A DNA stretch of 16,946 nucleotides, taken from an uncultured Coriobacteriaceae bacterium. GTDB taxonomy: Bacteria > Actinomycetota > Coriobacteriia > Coriobacteriales > Atopobiaceae. The notes under the pieces were generated by a model, which saw only the letters and a program-made list of their open reading frames with translations, had not been told where the DNA came from and did no database searches. The DNA lies in NCBI GenBank assembly GCA_902772085.1, contig CACXZL010000009.1, positions 1-16,946 on the forward strand, in the 5' to 3' direction. Both the position numbers and the translations under genes were made by a program. Below, piece by piece: positions 1 through 7,484 of the stretch (positions are counted from its first letter, which is position 1; each line of letters opens with the position of its first letter).

Positions 1-33
1 GAGTCCGTGGGAGAGCAGGACGTCGCTGACCAA
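1..33 (+). rRNA. rrf: 5S ribosomal RNA, 3' end only
   Basis: The first bases contain GTGGGAGAGCAGGACGTCGC, which fits the conserved 3' part of bacterial 5S rRNA (the GAGAGUAGG block and the 3' strand of helix I). Only about 33 bases are in the window, and the partner strand of helix I lies upstream, so the exact 3' end is estimated from the usual 14 bases after the GAGAGNAGG block. A strong terminator follows directly, as expected for the last gene of an rRNA operon. Confidence 0.75.
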
Positions 34-59
34 CGGAGGGCATTTCCGCTTTTTTGCCG

Positions 60-103
60 GGAGGGGCCCGGCGGCACCGCGCCGCCGGGCCCCTCCGCCT
101 TTG
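60..103 (+). terminator. rRNA operon terminator
   Basis: A perfect 16-bp GC-rich stem (60-75 with 81-96, arm GGAGGGGCCCGGCGGC) closes a 5-base loop and is followed by GCCTTTG. A smaller hairpin with a T-run (CGGA 34-37 with TCCG 45-48, then six T at 50-55) lies just before it, so termination after the 5S gene may be in tandem. The T-tract after the main stem is short, but the stem is exceptionally stable. Confidence 0.85.
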
Positions 104-269
104 TGTGTTATATCATTGACTTTGGACATGCCGGTCATTTCCCTTCTGGCCTCCTAGGTCGTCACTGACAGAACAGCAACTACTAGGCTAGACCGTGACC
201 TGGTCAGCATGCTCGCTATCGAAGAGTCGAAATCCGTCATTTCGAAGTGTCGACTTTTACTTTATCGAA

Positions 270-530
270 TACATGCGCTGCATCGACAAGTGGGTCCGCC
301 GCAAGATTCGCTGCGTGTACTGGAAGTGCTGGAAGCGGAATCGGACCAAGTTTCGCGCCCTCGTGTGTCTAGGCGTCGCCCAGGGGCAGGCGTAGCAGTA
401 GGCGAACTCGCGGAAGGTCTACTGGCGCGTGGCGGGAAGCGGAATACTCGACCGTGCGCTCAACAACGCCAAGCTCGAAGAGCTCGGCTGGACCCTTCTC
501 TACCCACGTTACCAGCTACTATCGTGTTAG
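270..530 (+). pseudogene. ltrA: Group II intron reverse transcriptase/maturase, C-terminal fragment
   Basis: The frame reads through the typical C-terminal maturase (domain X) and DNA-binding tail of LtrA-like proteins: IDKWVRRKIRCVYWKCWKR, then KFRALVCLGVAQGQA, then ANSRKVYWRVAGSGILDRAL and LEELGWTLLYPRYQLLSC before a natural TAG stop at 528-530. Two in-frame TAG codons at 393-395 and 399-401 fall exactly where the family has Trp in a Q-A-W-Q-W-A-N motif, so each is a single TGG to TAG change. The frame is otherwise intact, which points to fairly recent decay. The first 400 or so residues of the protein are absent. Confidence 0.88.
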
Positions 531-536
531 GCTTGG

Positions 537-614
537 GAACCGCCGTGTACCGAACGGTACGCACGGTGGTGTGGGAGGACGGCGCGCCGACTAACGGCGT
601 GCCTTCTACCCGAT
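537..614 (+). ncRNA. Group II intron domains V and VI
   Basis: Domain V folds cleanly. CCGCCGTG (539-546) pairs with CACGGTGG (562-569), the two-base CG bulge at 560-561 is present, and the upper stem TACC/GGTA is capped by GAAC. The lower stem shows C-G-C at the catalytic-triad position, which is known for class C introns, rather than A-G-C. Domain VI follows as GGCGCGCCG (581-589), loop ACTAA, CGGCGTGCC (595-603), and then the CTACCCGAT 3' end. I see no clear bulged branch-point A in domain VI; class C introns often work without branching. The helix pairings were worked out by hand. Confidence 0.8.
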
Positions 615-615
615 T

Positions 616-1234
616 GATCAGCGCGATGTTTTCCGTTTTCATCGATAAGATTAGCAACAGGTGGCCCGGGCTCGGAAGTTATTAAAGATGATTGTCCGCT
701 GTCGAGTCGTAACTATGTATTGCGGGGGGCTTCGACTATGTACAACGGCTCAGCATGGATCGTGTTGTTTGATGCAAGAAGTCCTATAGACTTACATTCC
801 TGACTCTGCGTGTGGCGCTGGCGAGATTAATGCGTTTGAACGACGAGATGTGCCAGAAAGATCTCGGAGACTGTGCGAGCCAGATGACATCAAGTGCCAT
901 CGTGCGACACATCCATTTCAGAAAGGCGTAGTAGGCGGTACATGGCCCGCATCCCGCCCTCGCGTTTGTGGACACATGTCGTCCTTGCGATACGTATCCT
1001 GAGACATCCCTAGACGAATTCCAATGTGAAAGTTTTGTGTCAATCGACAGATGGTATAATTGCAAACGTGATCAAAGAAGCCGTAAAGTGCTTGAAAACT
1101 GCTAGAGGCAATAAGAAAACAGTGATATGCGAATGGGCATAATCATGTATGCGGTATCATGGGCACATCGCGTCACTGGCGCTATAAGCGATGCGTGGAA
1201 AACGCGCAATGAAGGCGTGCATTTATAAGATGAT
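616..1234. other. Stretch with no supported gene
   Basis: About 620 bases between the intron remnant and the AT-rich control region. A 93-residue reverse-strand frame (784-1065) has no recognised motif and no clear ribosome binding site. A TATAAT sequence at 1055-1060 (+ strand) has no good -35 box and no gene near it. The base composition resembles the chromosome. It may be eroded remains of a gene or of the intron's former surroundings, but I recognise nothing in it. Confidence 0.5.
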
Positions 1235-1443
1235 TTGTTTGATATCTAAATATTCCAAAATCAATTATTTTGAAAAATAAAATATTGAACAATAGTTTTC
1301 AAAACTGCAGGTAAAAGTTGCCAAATTTGGACTTTTGCAAATTAACGTACAATTATGCATAAAAAATTTCCCTTTATGGATGAAAAAGTGATTGACAAAT
1401 GCTAGTGTAGCTTCGCAATGTAAAACTCGACTAGGAGATTTAT
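1235..1443 (+). promoter_or_regulatory. AT-rich upstream control region with dyad repeats
   Basis: The 200 bases before the large regulator are far more AT-rich than the rest of the window. They hold three dyads: CAAAAT-N5-ATTTTG (1256-1272), AGTTTT-C-AAAACT (1294-1306), and AAAAGT (1313-1318) with ACTTTT (1331-1336) flanking the palindrome CCAAATTTGG (1321-1330). A consensus TTGACA at 1392-1397 could be a -35 box, but the matching -10 (CAATGT, 18-base spacer) is weak. AGGAG at 1433-1437 is a good ribosome binding site for the ATG at 1444. Binding by the gene's own product is possible but unproven. Confidence 0.4.
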
Positions 1444-4400
1444 ATGGTTGAAGTTACCAACAACGATGATTTCTTAAAACAATCTTATCCTTGCAGCAAT
1501 CATATATATGATAACGACGGGAATATTCTTAAACGAATATGGAACGCCGTGGAAGAAGGTACCAGAATCGTTTTCTTATGCGCTGAACCTTACTCCGGTA
1601 AGGGCCGAATCCTCTCAAGGTTTGTATTGAGCTGCGGGTCGAAATCTGTTCCTGCCCGATTCGTAGATTTTTCTCAGAAGGATTATAAATCGTCCGTTTC
1701 ATCCTTAAAAGATCTTGCCCGCTGGACAAGCAAACAGGATGATCAGACGATGATAGATAGGCCAAAAACGGTTTTGGCTTGCAACAACATGTCTGTTGGT
1801 GATGAAGCAGACATAGAGCGGACGGCAAAGTATATAAGACGTTTAGCCTGCGCAAATACATTGATTTTGATTTCCCTGTTGCCGGAAGGTGAACCGCTTG
1901 TTGAGCGGTTGAGTGAAGCAATTTGTTTTTGGTCTTCCGATCTGATCTCAATGAGATCCTATAAAGACGGTGACAGGTCTTTGTGGACGGCCTATGCCAA
2001 AGGAATACCCTGCTTGAGTGAGGTGGTGCAAAGAATAGATAATGCTGACGTCGATACACCAGCTTATGACTCAGCATACGTTAGTAACTACATTAAAGTA
2101 TTACAGTCAACCGTACGTGAAATCATGATAACTGATGAGAAGAAACTTCGATGCTGCATGCTCCTGTTTGGCTATGGCGATATACATGAGATCGAAGGTG
2201 CGCTTGGCGGTGTTGACGAAAGTCTTTGGCGCTGTATCGCGCGTGATGCCCCGTTCTTTGATGTGAATCTTATCGAAGGAACTTTCGATTGCGTTGGAGC
2301 AAAATCAAATGATTGTCTGCGCGCAGTGTTCAACATACTAAAAGATATGGTGAAACCATGGCCCATGCTTGTGTATCGTGTCGCCCAGGGGCTTGCAAAG
2401 AGGGGTGACTATGCGAGGGCGGTCATCGTAAGCAACATGTGCGCGGATGACGAGAAGCGTAGCTCCATATGCTTGGAGTGGTCAATCTATATGATTGATG
2501 CTGGACAACTTGCCGCCGTAACGGATGCAGTCAAAACGACAGAATTGATGCGCATCAACTCCTTGCCGGGATACAGCGAAGCGCGCTGCGTCCTGGACAC
2601 GATTAATGGCGGGGATTTACAAGATGAGATTCATGAATGGGAAGCTTGCCACGGCCAATCATTGTGTAGCAAACAAGCTGAGTTAATCCTGGGCTGTCGG
2701 GGATTGTTGCAGGCGAATATGAAATTTAACGTCAGTAATCCGCAAGCTGAAAGTCGCGACACATTGTGCGAGGCGCTCCTTGAGCTTCGGCGTGACGTCT
2801 CACTTATTGCCGCGGGTAAACTCGATGAGGCGTACGAACATCTTCTTGCTTGTCCAGCAAGACTTACGGAGGGCTCTGTGACATCAGGGCTGTTGTCGAT
2901 GGTGTATGTTTTTTGCTCGTTGCTCATGGGCATTGTCCCGAGTCCTTTGGATGTGGCGTCCTCCAGAAATGCGAGGCACTTGTTTGAACGCTCTGGCTTG
3001 ACCCAGCTGAGCTCGCTTTACGACGCGTTACTCATTACCGGCAAGATACTATCGGGAAGAGCGATTGATGGTGACGTTTTGGAGGCGCCTATTCAGCGCG
3101 CATCACGCGCGCGTGATGTAATGCTTCAGGGATTATTTCTTCTTGCGGCGGGCATTTCCGACATGAGAATTGGCGCATACACTAGATCGCATGTCCGTTT
3201 CGCAAAGTCCATCAGCCTCTTCGAAGGCTCGTATGTCTCATCTCTGGCAAAAATATCTCACTTGCTGGATCTTACGGTGCGAGCGGAGCTTGGTGAGCGT
3301 ATAAGAAAAGGTGAACTTGATGATTGTCTTGGGGTGTCGCACTCGATGGACTCGGTCGTGGCGTTTGTGGGCATCGCCGTGCTTTCCGAAGGAAAAGTTT
3401 CTGATGAGGACTTGTCATGGCATGAGTCATTATCCTATCCACGTGAAACGCATTGGCTACTGAACGTTTTGACCAACGATACCGTCTCTGTTTCCCATCG
3501 CATGCGTAGCGTCGTCCCCTCTTCGTGGGTTGATTCGGTGCGGTATTCAGCGAGTGAGGTGGATGAGTTCTTTTTGAGGGATAATCCCATTGAGACGGCG
3601 AGGACTTCGAGGAGCGGACTAGCCCTTGCGAATACTGCCCAGACAAGGGAGGAGAATAACGTAAAGCAACGTGTAGAAGTGCATATGCTGGGCGGCTTTG
3701 ACGTTTATGTAAATGGGTCATTGTTGCAAAACAATCGACTTGAGCGAAGACGAGCAAAAGCACTTCTGGCGTTGTTGACGGCGATACCGGGGCACACTGC
3801 GAAACGTTTCGTCATCATGGAGTCCATATGGCCTGCCTACGATTATCAAAGCGCAAACAAATGCGTATACTCAGCAACGAGCGTTTTGAGATCCGAAGTC
3901 AAGTCGCTTCTTGCGGAAAATGCCCACGTGGCATTGGTGTGCACAAGTAAAGCTGAGGCTGCCATATCGCTGAATGCAGACATCTTTACGTGCGATATCG
4001 ATGTATTTGAGAAAAAGGCTCGTCGAGTTCTTGATTTGGAGGGTTCAGACAGAGAAGTCGTTGCTCTTGGCCGTGAGCTTGAAGAACTGTATAATGGAGA
4101 TCTCTTTGTACCCCCAACAGATGGAATGGGCGTGATGCAGGCAAGGGCACGCGAGCTTAAGGACTTGTTTGCCGACTCCATGATTGTTGCGGCGCATGCT
4201 GCGTCGAATCTGGGCCTGAAGGCGCAGGCTTGCAGGTTTGCACAAAGGGCATATACTGCTGATGACCTTCGCGAGGACGCTGTGAGAATTCTCATAACAG
4301 CCCTCTGCGCTGCAGGCAGAAAAGTTGAGGCGGAAAGATACTATGAGAAGTACGTTGGTCATGTAGTGGACATCACTCGCCGCCCACCCTCTCGGCATCT

Positions 4401-4557
4401 TCGAGAGGAAATACAGAGCGTATTGGGCAACTTCATGGACGCTGACGGCCTGCGCCAAAACGTGAACTGTCGAGGAGAGCGCGATGTCCGAGTGGAGGGG
4501 CCACAAGATGGCGATGGTGAAGATAAGTCCGATGCCGGGTTTGTGGATGAGGCGTAA
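1444..4557 (+). CDS. Large SARP/BTAD-type transcriptional regulator with degenerate STAND P-loop
   Basis: This is a 1037-residue cytoplasmic regulator. Residues 40-150 resemble the P-loop start of MalT/AfsR-type STAND ATPases, but the Walker A is AEPYSGKG (47-54, ending Gly instead of Thr/Ser) and the Walker B position reads VLACNN (110-115) without the usual Asp pair, so ATP hydrolysis is doubtful. The middle (about 250-720) is helical and TPR-like. Residues 744-835 form an OmpR-type winged helix (MLGGFDVYVNG, then RRRAKALLALL and IWPAYD). Residues 842-998 match the bacterial transcriptional activator (BTAD) domain. The DNA-binding part is C-terminal, whereas in AfsR it is N-terminal. The tail is acidic. 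The ATG has AGGAG six bases upstream. Targets are unknown; secA follows on the same strand after 127 bases, but a functional link is not shown. Confidence 0.85.
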   Translation: MVEVTNNDDFLKQSYPCSNHIYDNDGNILKRIWNAVEEGTRIVFLCAEPYSGKGRILSRFVLSCGSKSVPARFVDFSQKDYKSSVSSLKDLARWTSKQDDQTMIDRPKTVLACNNMSVGDEADIERTAKYIRRLACANTLILISLLPEGEPLVERLSEAICFWSSDLISMRSYKDGDRSLWTAYAKGIPCLSEVVQRIDNADVDTPAYDSAYVSNYIKVLQSTVREIMITDEKKLRCCMLLFGYGDIHEIEGALGGVDESLWRCIARDAPFFDVNLIEGTFDCVGAKSNDCLRAVFNILKDMVKPWPMLVYRVAQGLAKRGDYARAVIVSNMCADDEKRSSICLEWSIYMIDAGQLAAVTDAVKTTELMRINSLPGYSEARCVLDTINGGDLQDEIHEWEACHGQSLCSKQAELILGCRGLLQANMKFNVSNPQAESRDTLCEALLELRRDVSLIAAGKLDEAYEHLLACPARLTEGSVTSGLLSMVYVFCSLLMGIVPSPLDVASSRNARHLFERSGLTQLSSLYDALLITGKILSGRAIDGDVLEAPIQRASRARDVMLQGLFLLAAGISDMRIGAYTRSHVRFAKSISLFEGSYVSSLAKISHLLDLTVRAELGERIRKGELDDCLGVSHSMDSVVAFVGIAVLSEGKVSDEDLSWHESLSYPRETHWLLNVLTNDTVSVSHRMRSVVPSSWVDSVRYSASEVDEFFLRDNPIETARTSRSGLALANTAQTREENNVKQRVEVHMLGGFDVYVNGSLLQNNRLERRRAKALLALLTAIPGHTAKRFVIMESIWPAYDYQSANKCVYSATSVLRSEVKSLLAENAHVALVCTSKAEAAISLNADIFTCDIDVFEKKARRVLDLEGSDREVVALGRELEELYNGDLFVPPTDGMGVMQARARELKDLFADSMIVAAHAASNLGLKAQACRFAQRAYTADDLREDAVRILITALCAAGRKVEAERYYEKYVGHVVDITRRPPSRHLREEIQSVLGNFMDADGLRQNVNCRGERDVRVEGPQDGDGEDKSDAGFVDEA

Positions 4558-4571
4558 TTTGTACGTATAAT
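4541..4571 (+). promoter_or_regulatory. Possible secA promoter
   Basis: A perfect TATAAT (4566-4571) has a TTGTGG (4541-4546) upstream with a long 19-base spacer. It overlaps the end of the regulator gene and lies 114 bases before the secA start. A second weak option is TTGAAG (4606-4611) with TAGAAA (4628-4633). Neither can be confirmed from sequence alone. Confidence 0.3.
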
Positions 4572-4684
4572 TGAGTTTCGATGATGGTTGGTGAATTCTA
4601 TACGTTTGAAGCGCTGGCCTGTTAAAGTAGAAATGTTGTAGTGTGTGTACCGTGCTCCTTTCTACAGGAACGAAGGGAATGGAT

Positions 4685-7483
4685 ATGGCTGGTTTTTTCT
4701 CCAAGATACTCTCTATGGGCTCCGACAAGCAGATAAAGGAGTTCAGAAAGATTGCGGATCGCATCAATGAGATTGAGCCTCAGTTCAAAAAGATGAGCGA
4801 TGATGAGCTTAGGTCCCAAACTGTGAAGTTTCGCGAGCGTCATGAAAACGGCGAGAGTCTCGATGACTTGTTGCCCGAGGCCTTCGCGTCCGTACGCGAG
4901 GCGTCGCAGCGTACGATTGGGCAGCGGCATTTCGACGTGCAGCTTATAGGTGGCATCGCACTTCATCGAGGCACGATCGCGGAGATGAAAACGGGCGAAG
5001 GCAAAACGCTCGTATCAACGCTTGCCGGTTACCTGAACGCCATCTCTGGGAAAGGTGTTCATATTGTTACCGTAAACGATTACCTAGCCAAGCGTGACAG
5101 CGAATGGATGGGTATGATATATAGGTTTATGGGTATGGATGTGGGCCTTATTCAGAATGGCATGAAGCTCGGACTGAAGAAGCCGGCCTACGCCAAAGAT
5201 GTCACGTACGGCACAAACTCTGAGTTTGGTTTTGACTATCTGCGCGACAACATGGTGACTCGTGCGCCGATGCGCGTGCAACGTGGGCATCACTTTGCCA
5301 TTGTGGACGAAGTTGACTCCATCCTGATCGATGAGGCACGTACGCCGCTCATCATTAGCGGTGCAGGTACGAAATCTGCTGAAACGTATCAGGACTTTGC
5401 TCAGGCCGTGCGCGGCCTCGTGCCAGACGAAGACTTCGAAATGGATGAGGCAAAGCACACCATCGCCGCGACTGAGAAGGGCTTGGAAAAGATCGAGCGT
5501 GCGCTTGGTATCGAGGACATATACGGTGACTACTCGGGCGCCCTCGTAAACCATCTTCAGCAGGCGCTGAAGGCTGAGTACATGTTCCATCGTGACCAGC
5601 AATATGCGGTCATAGATGGCGAAGTAAAGATCGTAGACGAGTTTACCGGTCGCATCATGGAGGGCAGGCGTTACTCGGAGGGTTTGCATCAGGCCATTGA
5701 AGCAAAAGAAGGCGTGCTGGTTCGCGAGGAGAACCAGACGCTCGCTACCATAACCCTTCAGAACTACTTCCGTCTATACGAGAAGCTCTCGGGCATGACG
5801 GGTACCGCCATGACCGAGGATGCCGAGTTCCGTGAGATCTATGATTTGCCGGTGCAAGTCATTCCGCCAAACAGACCCGTCGCTCGTATCGACAACGACG
5901 ACTTGGTGTACCGCACGCTTGAAGCGAAATTCAATGCGGTCGCCGATGACATAGAGGAGCGGCATGCAAAAGGTCAGCCTTGTTTGGTGGGTACGGTCTC
6001 GATTGAAAACTCCGAGAAGCTCTCCAGACTTCTGTCCAAGCGCGGCATCAAGCACAGCGTGTTGAACGCAAAATACCATGAGCGTGAGGCTCAAATCGTT
6101 GCCCAGGCTGGTCGTGAAGGCGCTGTTACCATCGCCACAAACATGGCCGGTCGTGGTACCGACATCCTCCTCGGTGGAAATGCCCAGGTAATGGCGAATG
6201 ATTTCCTTGTTAGGGATGGAATCGTGCTTGACGAGGCGACGGATGAGCAGAAGGCCGCTGCGCGCAAGCGGGCAGACCTCATTTGCGAGAAGGAGCGCAA
6301 GCGCGTGCTCGAGGCAGGCGGTCTTTGCGTGATCGGCACCGAGCGTCACGAGAGCCGTCGTATCGACAACCAGCTGCGCGGTCGTTCCGGTCGTCAGGGC
6401 GATCCTGGCGAGACCCAGTTCTACCTCTCCTTGGAAGACGACCTTATGCGTCTCTTTGGCGGGGACCGAATGGATCGTATAGCAAACATGATGAAACGCT
6501 ATGACATGCCTGATGACATGCCGATTCAGGCAAAGATGGTGACGAAGGCCGTAGAAGGAGCACAGCGCAAGGTCGAGGAAATCAACTTTGCCATGCGCAA
6601 GAACGTTCTTGAGTATGACGACGTCATGAACAAACAGCGTCGCGTGATTTACGAAGAGCGCAACAAGATCCTTGACGGCAAGGACTTGACCGAGCATGTG
6701 AACGAGGTCACTGCCGACACCGTGTGGAACAAAGTCATCGAGTTCTGTCCCGAAGGCGTGGACCCGGAGGAGTGGGACGTCGAAGGGCTGCACAAATGGG
6801 TCATCGCACTTACTGGACAAAGCGAAGGAATCCCCGAAGTCTCACTTGAAGAAGAGCCGTCGGAGATTTCTGACCGCATCGAAGATTTTGTGCGTGAGTG
6901 CTATGCCAGAAAGACCGAGAACCTTGGCGATACTATCATGCACGAGCTTTCCACACAGGTCATGTTGCGTGTCATAGACACGCGCTGGATGGCCTATCTG
7001 CAGGAAATGGACTATCTCAAGACGGGTATAGGCCTGCGTGGCTTTGGCCAGCGCGACCCGCTTGTCGAGTACAAAAGCGAGGCTTACTCTGCGTTTTCAA
7101 TTTTGGTAGATACGATGTACGAGGACTTCCTACGTACGATTCTGCGCATCGAGGTGCAAGGCGCACCTATGCGTCGTGCTGCTGCGGCAAGAGCAGAAGA
7201 TGAGTTGGAGATGGAGCAGGAGCGAGAGCAGGAGAAGCTCAAGTATTCTGGTCCCGAGGAGGTCGACGGCGATCACCGACAGAACGCCAATGTACATAGC
7301 GTGCCGACTACGCAGGCGCCGATGCGAAGCTTCACTGAGGTCGAAACTGCACCGGATCAGGCGAAGAGGGTGCCCTACCGCAAAGCCGAAAGCGTAGATC
7401 CCTATGCAGGTGTAGGACGTAATGATCCCTGCCCGTGTGGAAGTGGCAAGAAGTTCAAAAACTGCCACGGTAGGAGAAGCTAA
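4685..7483 (+). CDS. secA: Preprotein translocase ATPase SecA
   Basis: SecA is the motor that drives unfolded preproteins through SecYEG at the membrane. The 932-residue product has Walker A MKTGEGKT (101-108), the DEAD-type Walker B DEVD (208-211), the helicase motif RGRSGRQGDPGE, and a C-terminal zinc-binding motif in which C916, C918, C927 and H928 (CPCGSGKKFKNCH) are complete. An acidic, Glu-rich linker precedes that motif. The length is normal (E. coli has 901). I chose the ATG at 4685 because GAAGGG (4672-4677) is seven bases upstream; an ATG at 4679 sits too close. The presence of a full zinc motif fits use of phospholipid or SecB-like/ribosome contacts. One base separates secA from prfB, so they are probably co-transcribed. 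Confidence 0.97.
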   Translation: MAGFFSKILSMGSDKQIKEFRKIADRINEIEPQFKKMSDDELRSQTVKFRERHENGESLDDLLPEAFASVREASQRTIGQRHFDVQLIGGIALHRGTIAEMKTGEGKTLVSTLAGYLNAISGKGVHIVTVNDYLAKRDSEWMGMIYRFMGMDVGLIQNGMKLGLKKPAYAKDVTYGTNSEFGFDYLRDNMVTRAPMRVQRGHHFAIVDEVDSILIDEARTPLIISGAGTKSAETYQDFAQAVRGLVPDEDFEMDEAKHTIAATEKGLEKIERALGIEDIYGDYSGALVNHLQQALKAEYMFHRDQQYAVIDGEVKIVDEFTGRIMEGRRYSEGLHQAIEAKEGVLVREENQTLATITLQNYFRLYEKLSGMTGTAMTEDAEFREIYDLPVQVIPPNRPVARIDNDDLVYRTLEAKFNAVADDIEERHAKGQPCLVGTVSIENSEKLSRLLSKRGIKHSVLNAKYHEREAQIVAQAGREGAVTIATNMAGRGTDILLGGNAQVMANDFLVRDGIVLDEATDEQKAAARKRADLICEKERKRVLEAGGLCVIGTERHESRRIDNQLRGRSGRQGDPGETQFYLSLEDDLMRLFGGDRMDRIANMMKRYDMPDDMPIQAKMVTKAVEGAQRKVEEINFAMRKNVLEYDDVMNKQRRVIYEERNKILDGKDLTEHVNEVTADTVWNKVIEFCPEGVDPEEWDVEGLHKWVIALTGQSEGIPEVSLEEEPSEISDRIEDFVRECYARKTENLGDTIMHELSTQVMLRVIDTRWMAYLQEMDYLKTGIGLRGFGQRDPLVEYKSEAYSAFSILVDTMYEDFLRTILRIEVQGAPMRRAAAARAEDELEMEQEREQEKLKYSGPEEVDGDHRQNANVHSVPTTQAPMRSFTEVETAPDQAKRVPYRKAESVDPYAGVGRNDPCPCGSGKKFKNCHGRRS

Positions 7484-7484
7484 G

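Larger units (their letters stand above)
195..614 (+). mobile_element. Degenerate 3' remnant of a group II intron
   Basis: This stretch holds the last third of a group II intron: the C-terminal end of the intron-encoded reverse transcriptase/maturase, then RNA domains V and VI in the normal order and spacing. The 5' part of the intron (domains I-III and the reverse transcriptase fingers and palm) is missing, so the element cannot move by itself. The 3' boundary near 614 (CTACCCGAT) is judged from similarity to known intron 3' ends. The left limit is only the start of the open frame; clear similarity to the protein begins near 270. The intron lies about 100 bases after the rRNA terminator. Confidence 0.85.

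Noticed and set aside
209..685. 158-residue forward frame over the intron remnant
   Set aside because: It runs in another frame than the maturase fragment and through domains V and VI; its sequence has no family resemblance.
784..1065. 93-residue reverse-strand frame
   Set aside because: It has no recognised motif, no convincing ribosome binding site and no supporting context.
4045..4767. 240-residue reverse-strand frame across the regulator end and secA start
   Set aside because: It overlaps two well-supported genes and has no recognised motif.
5774..6820. 348-residue reverse-strand frame inside secA
   Set aside because: It is a shadow of secA codons, rich in His and Val with no family likeness; the forward frame is certain.
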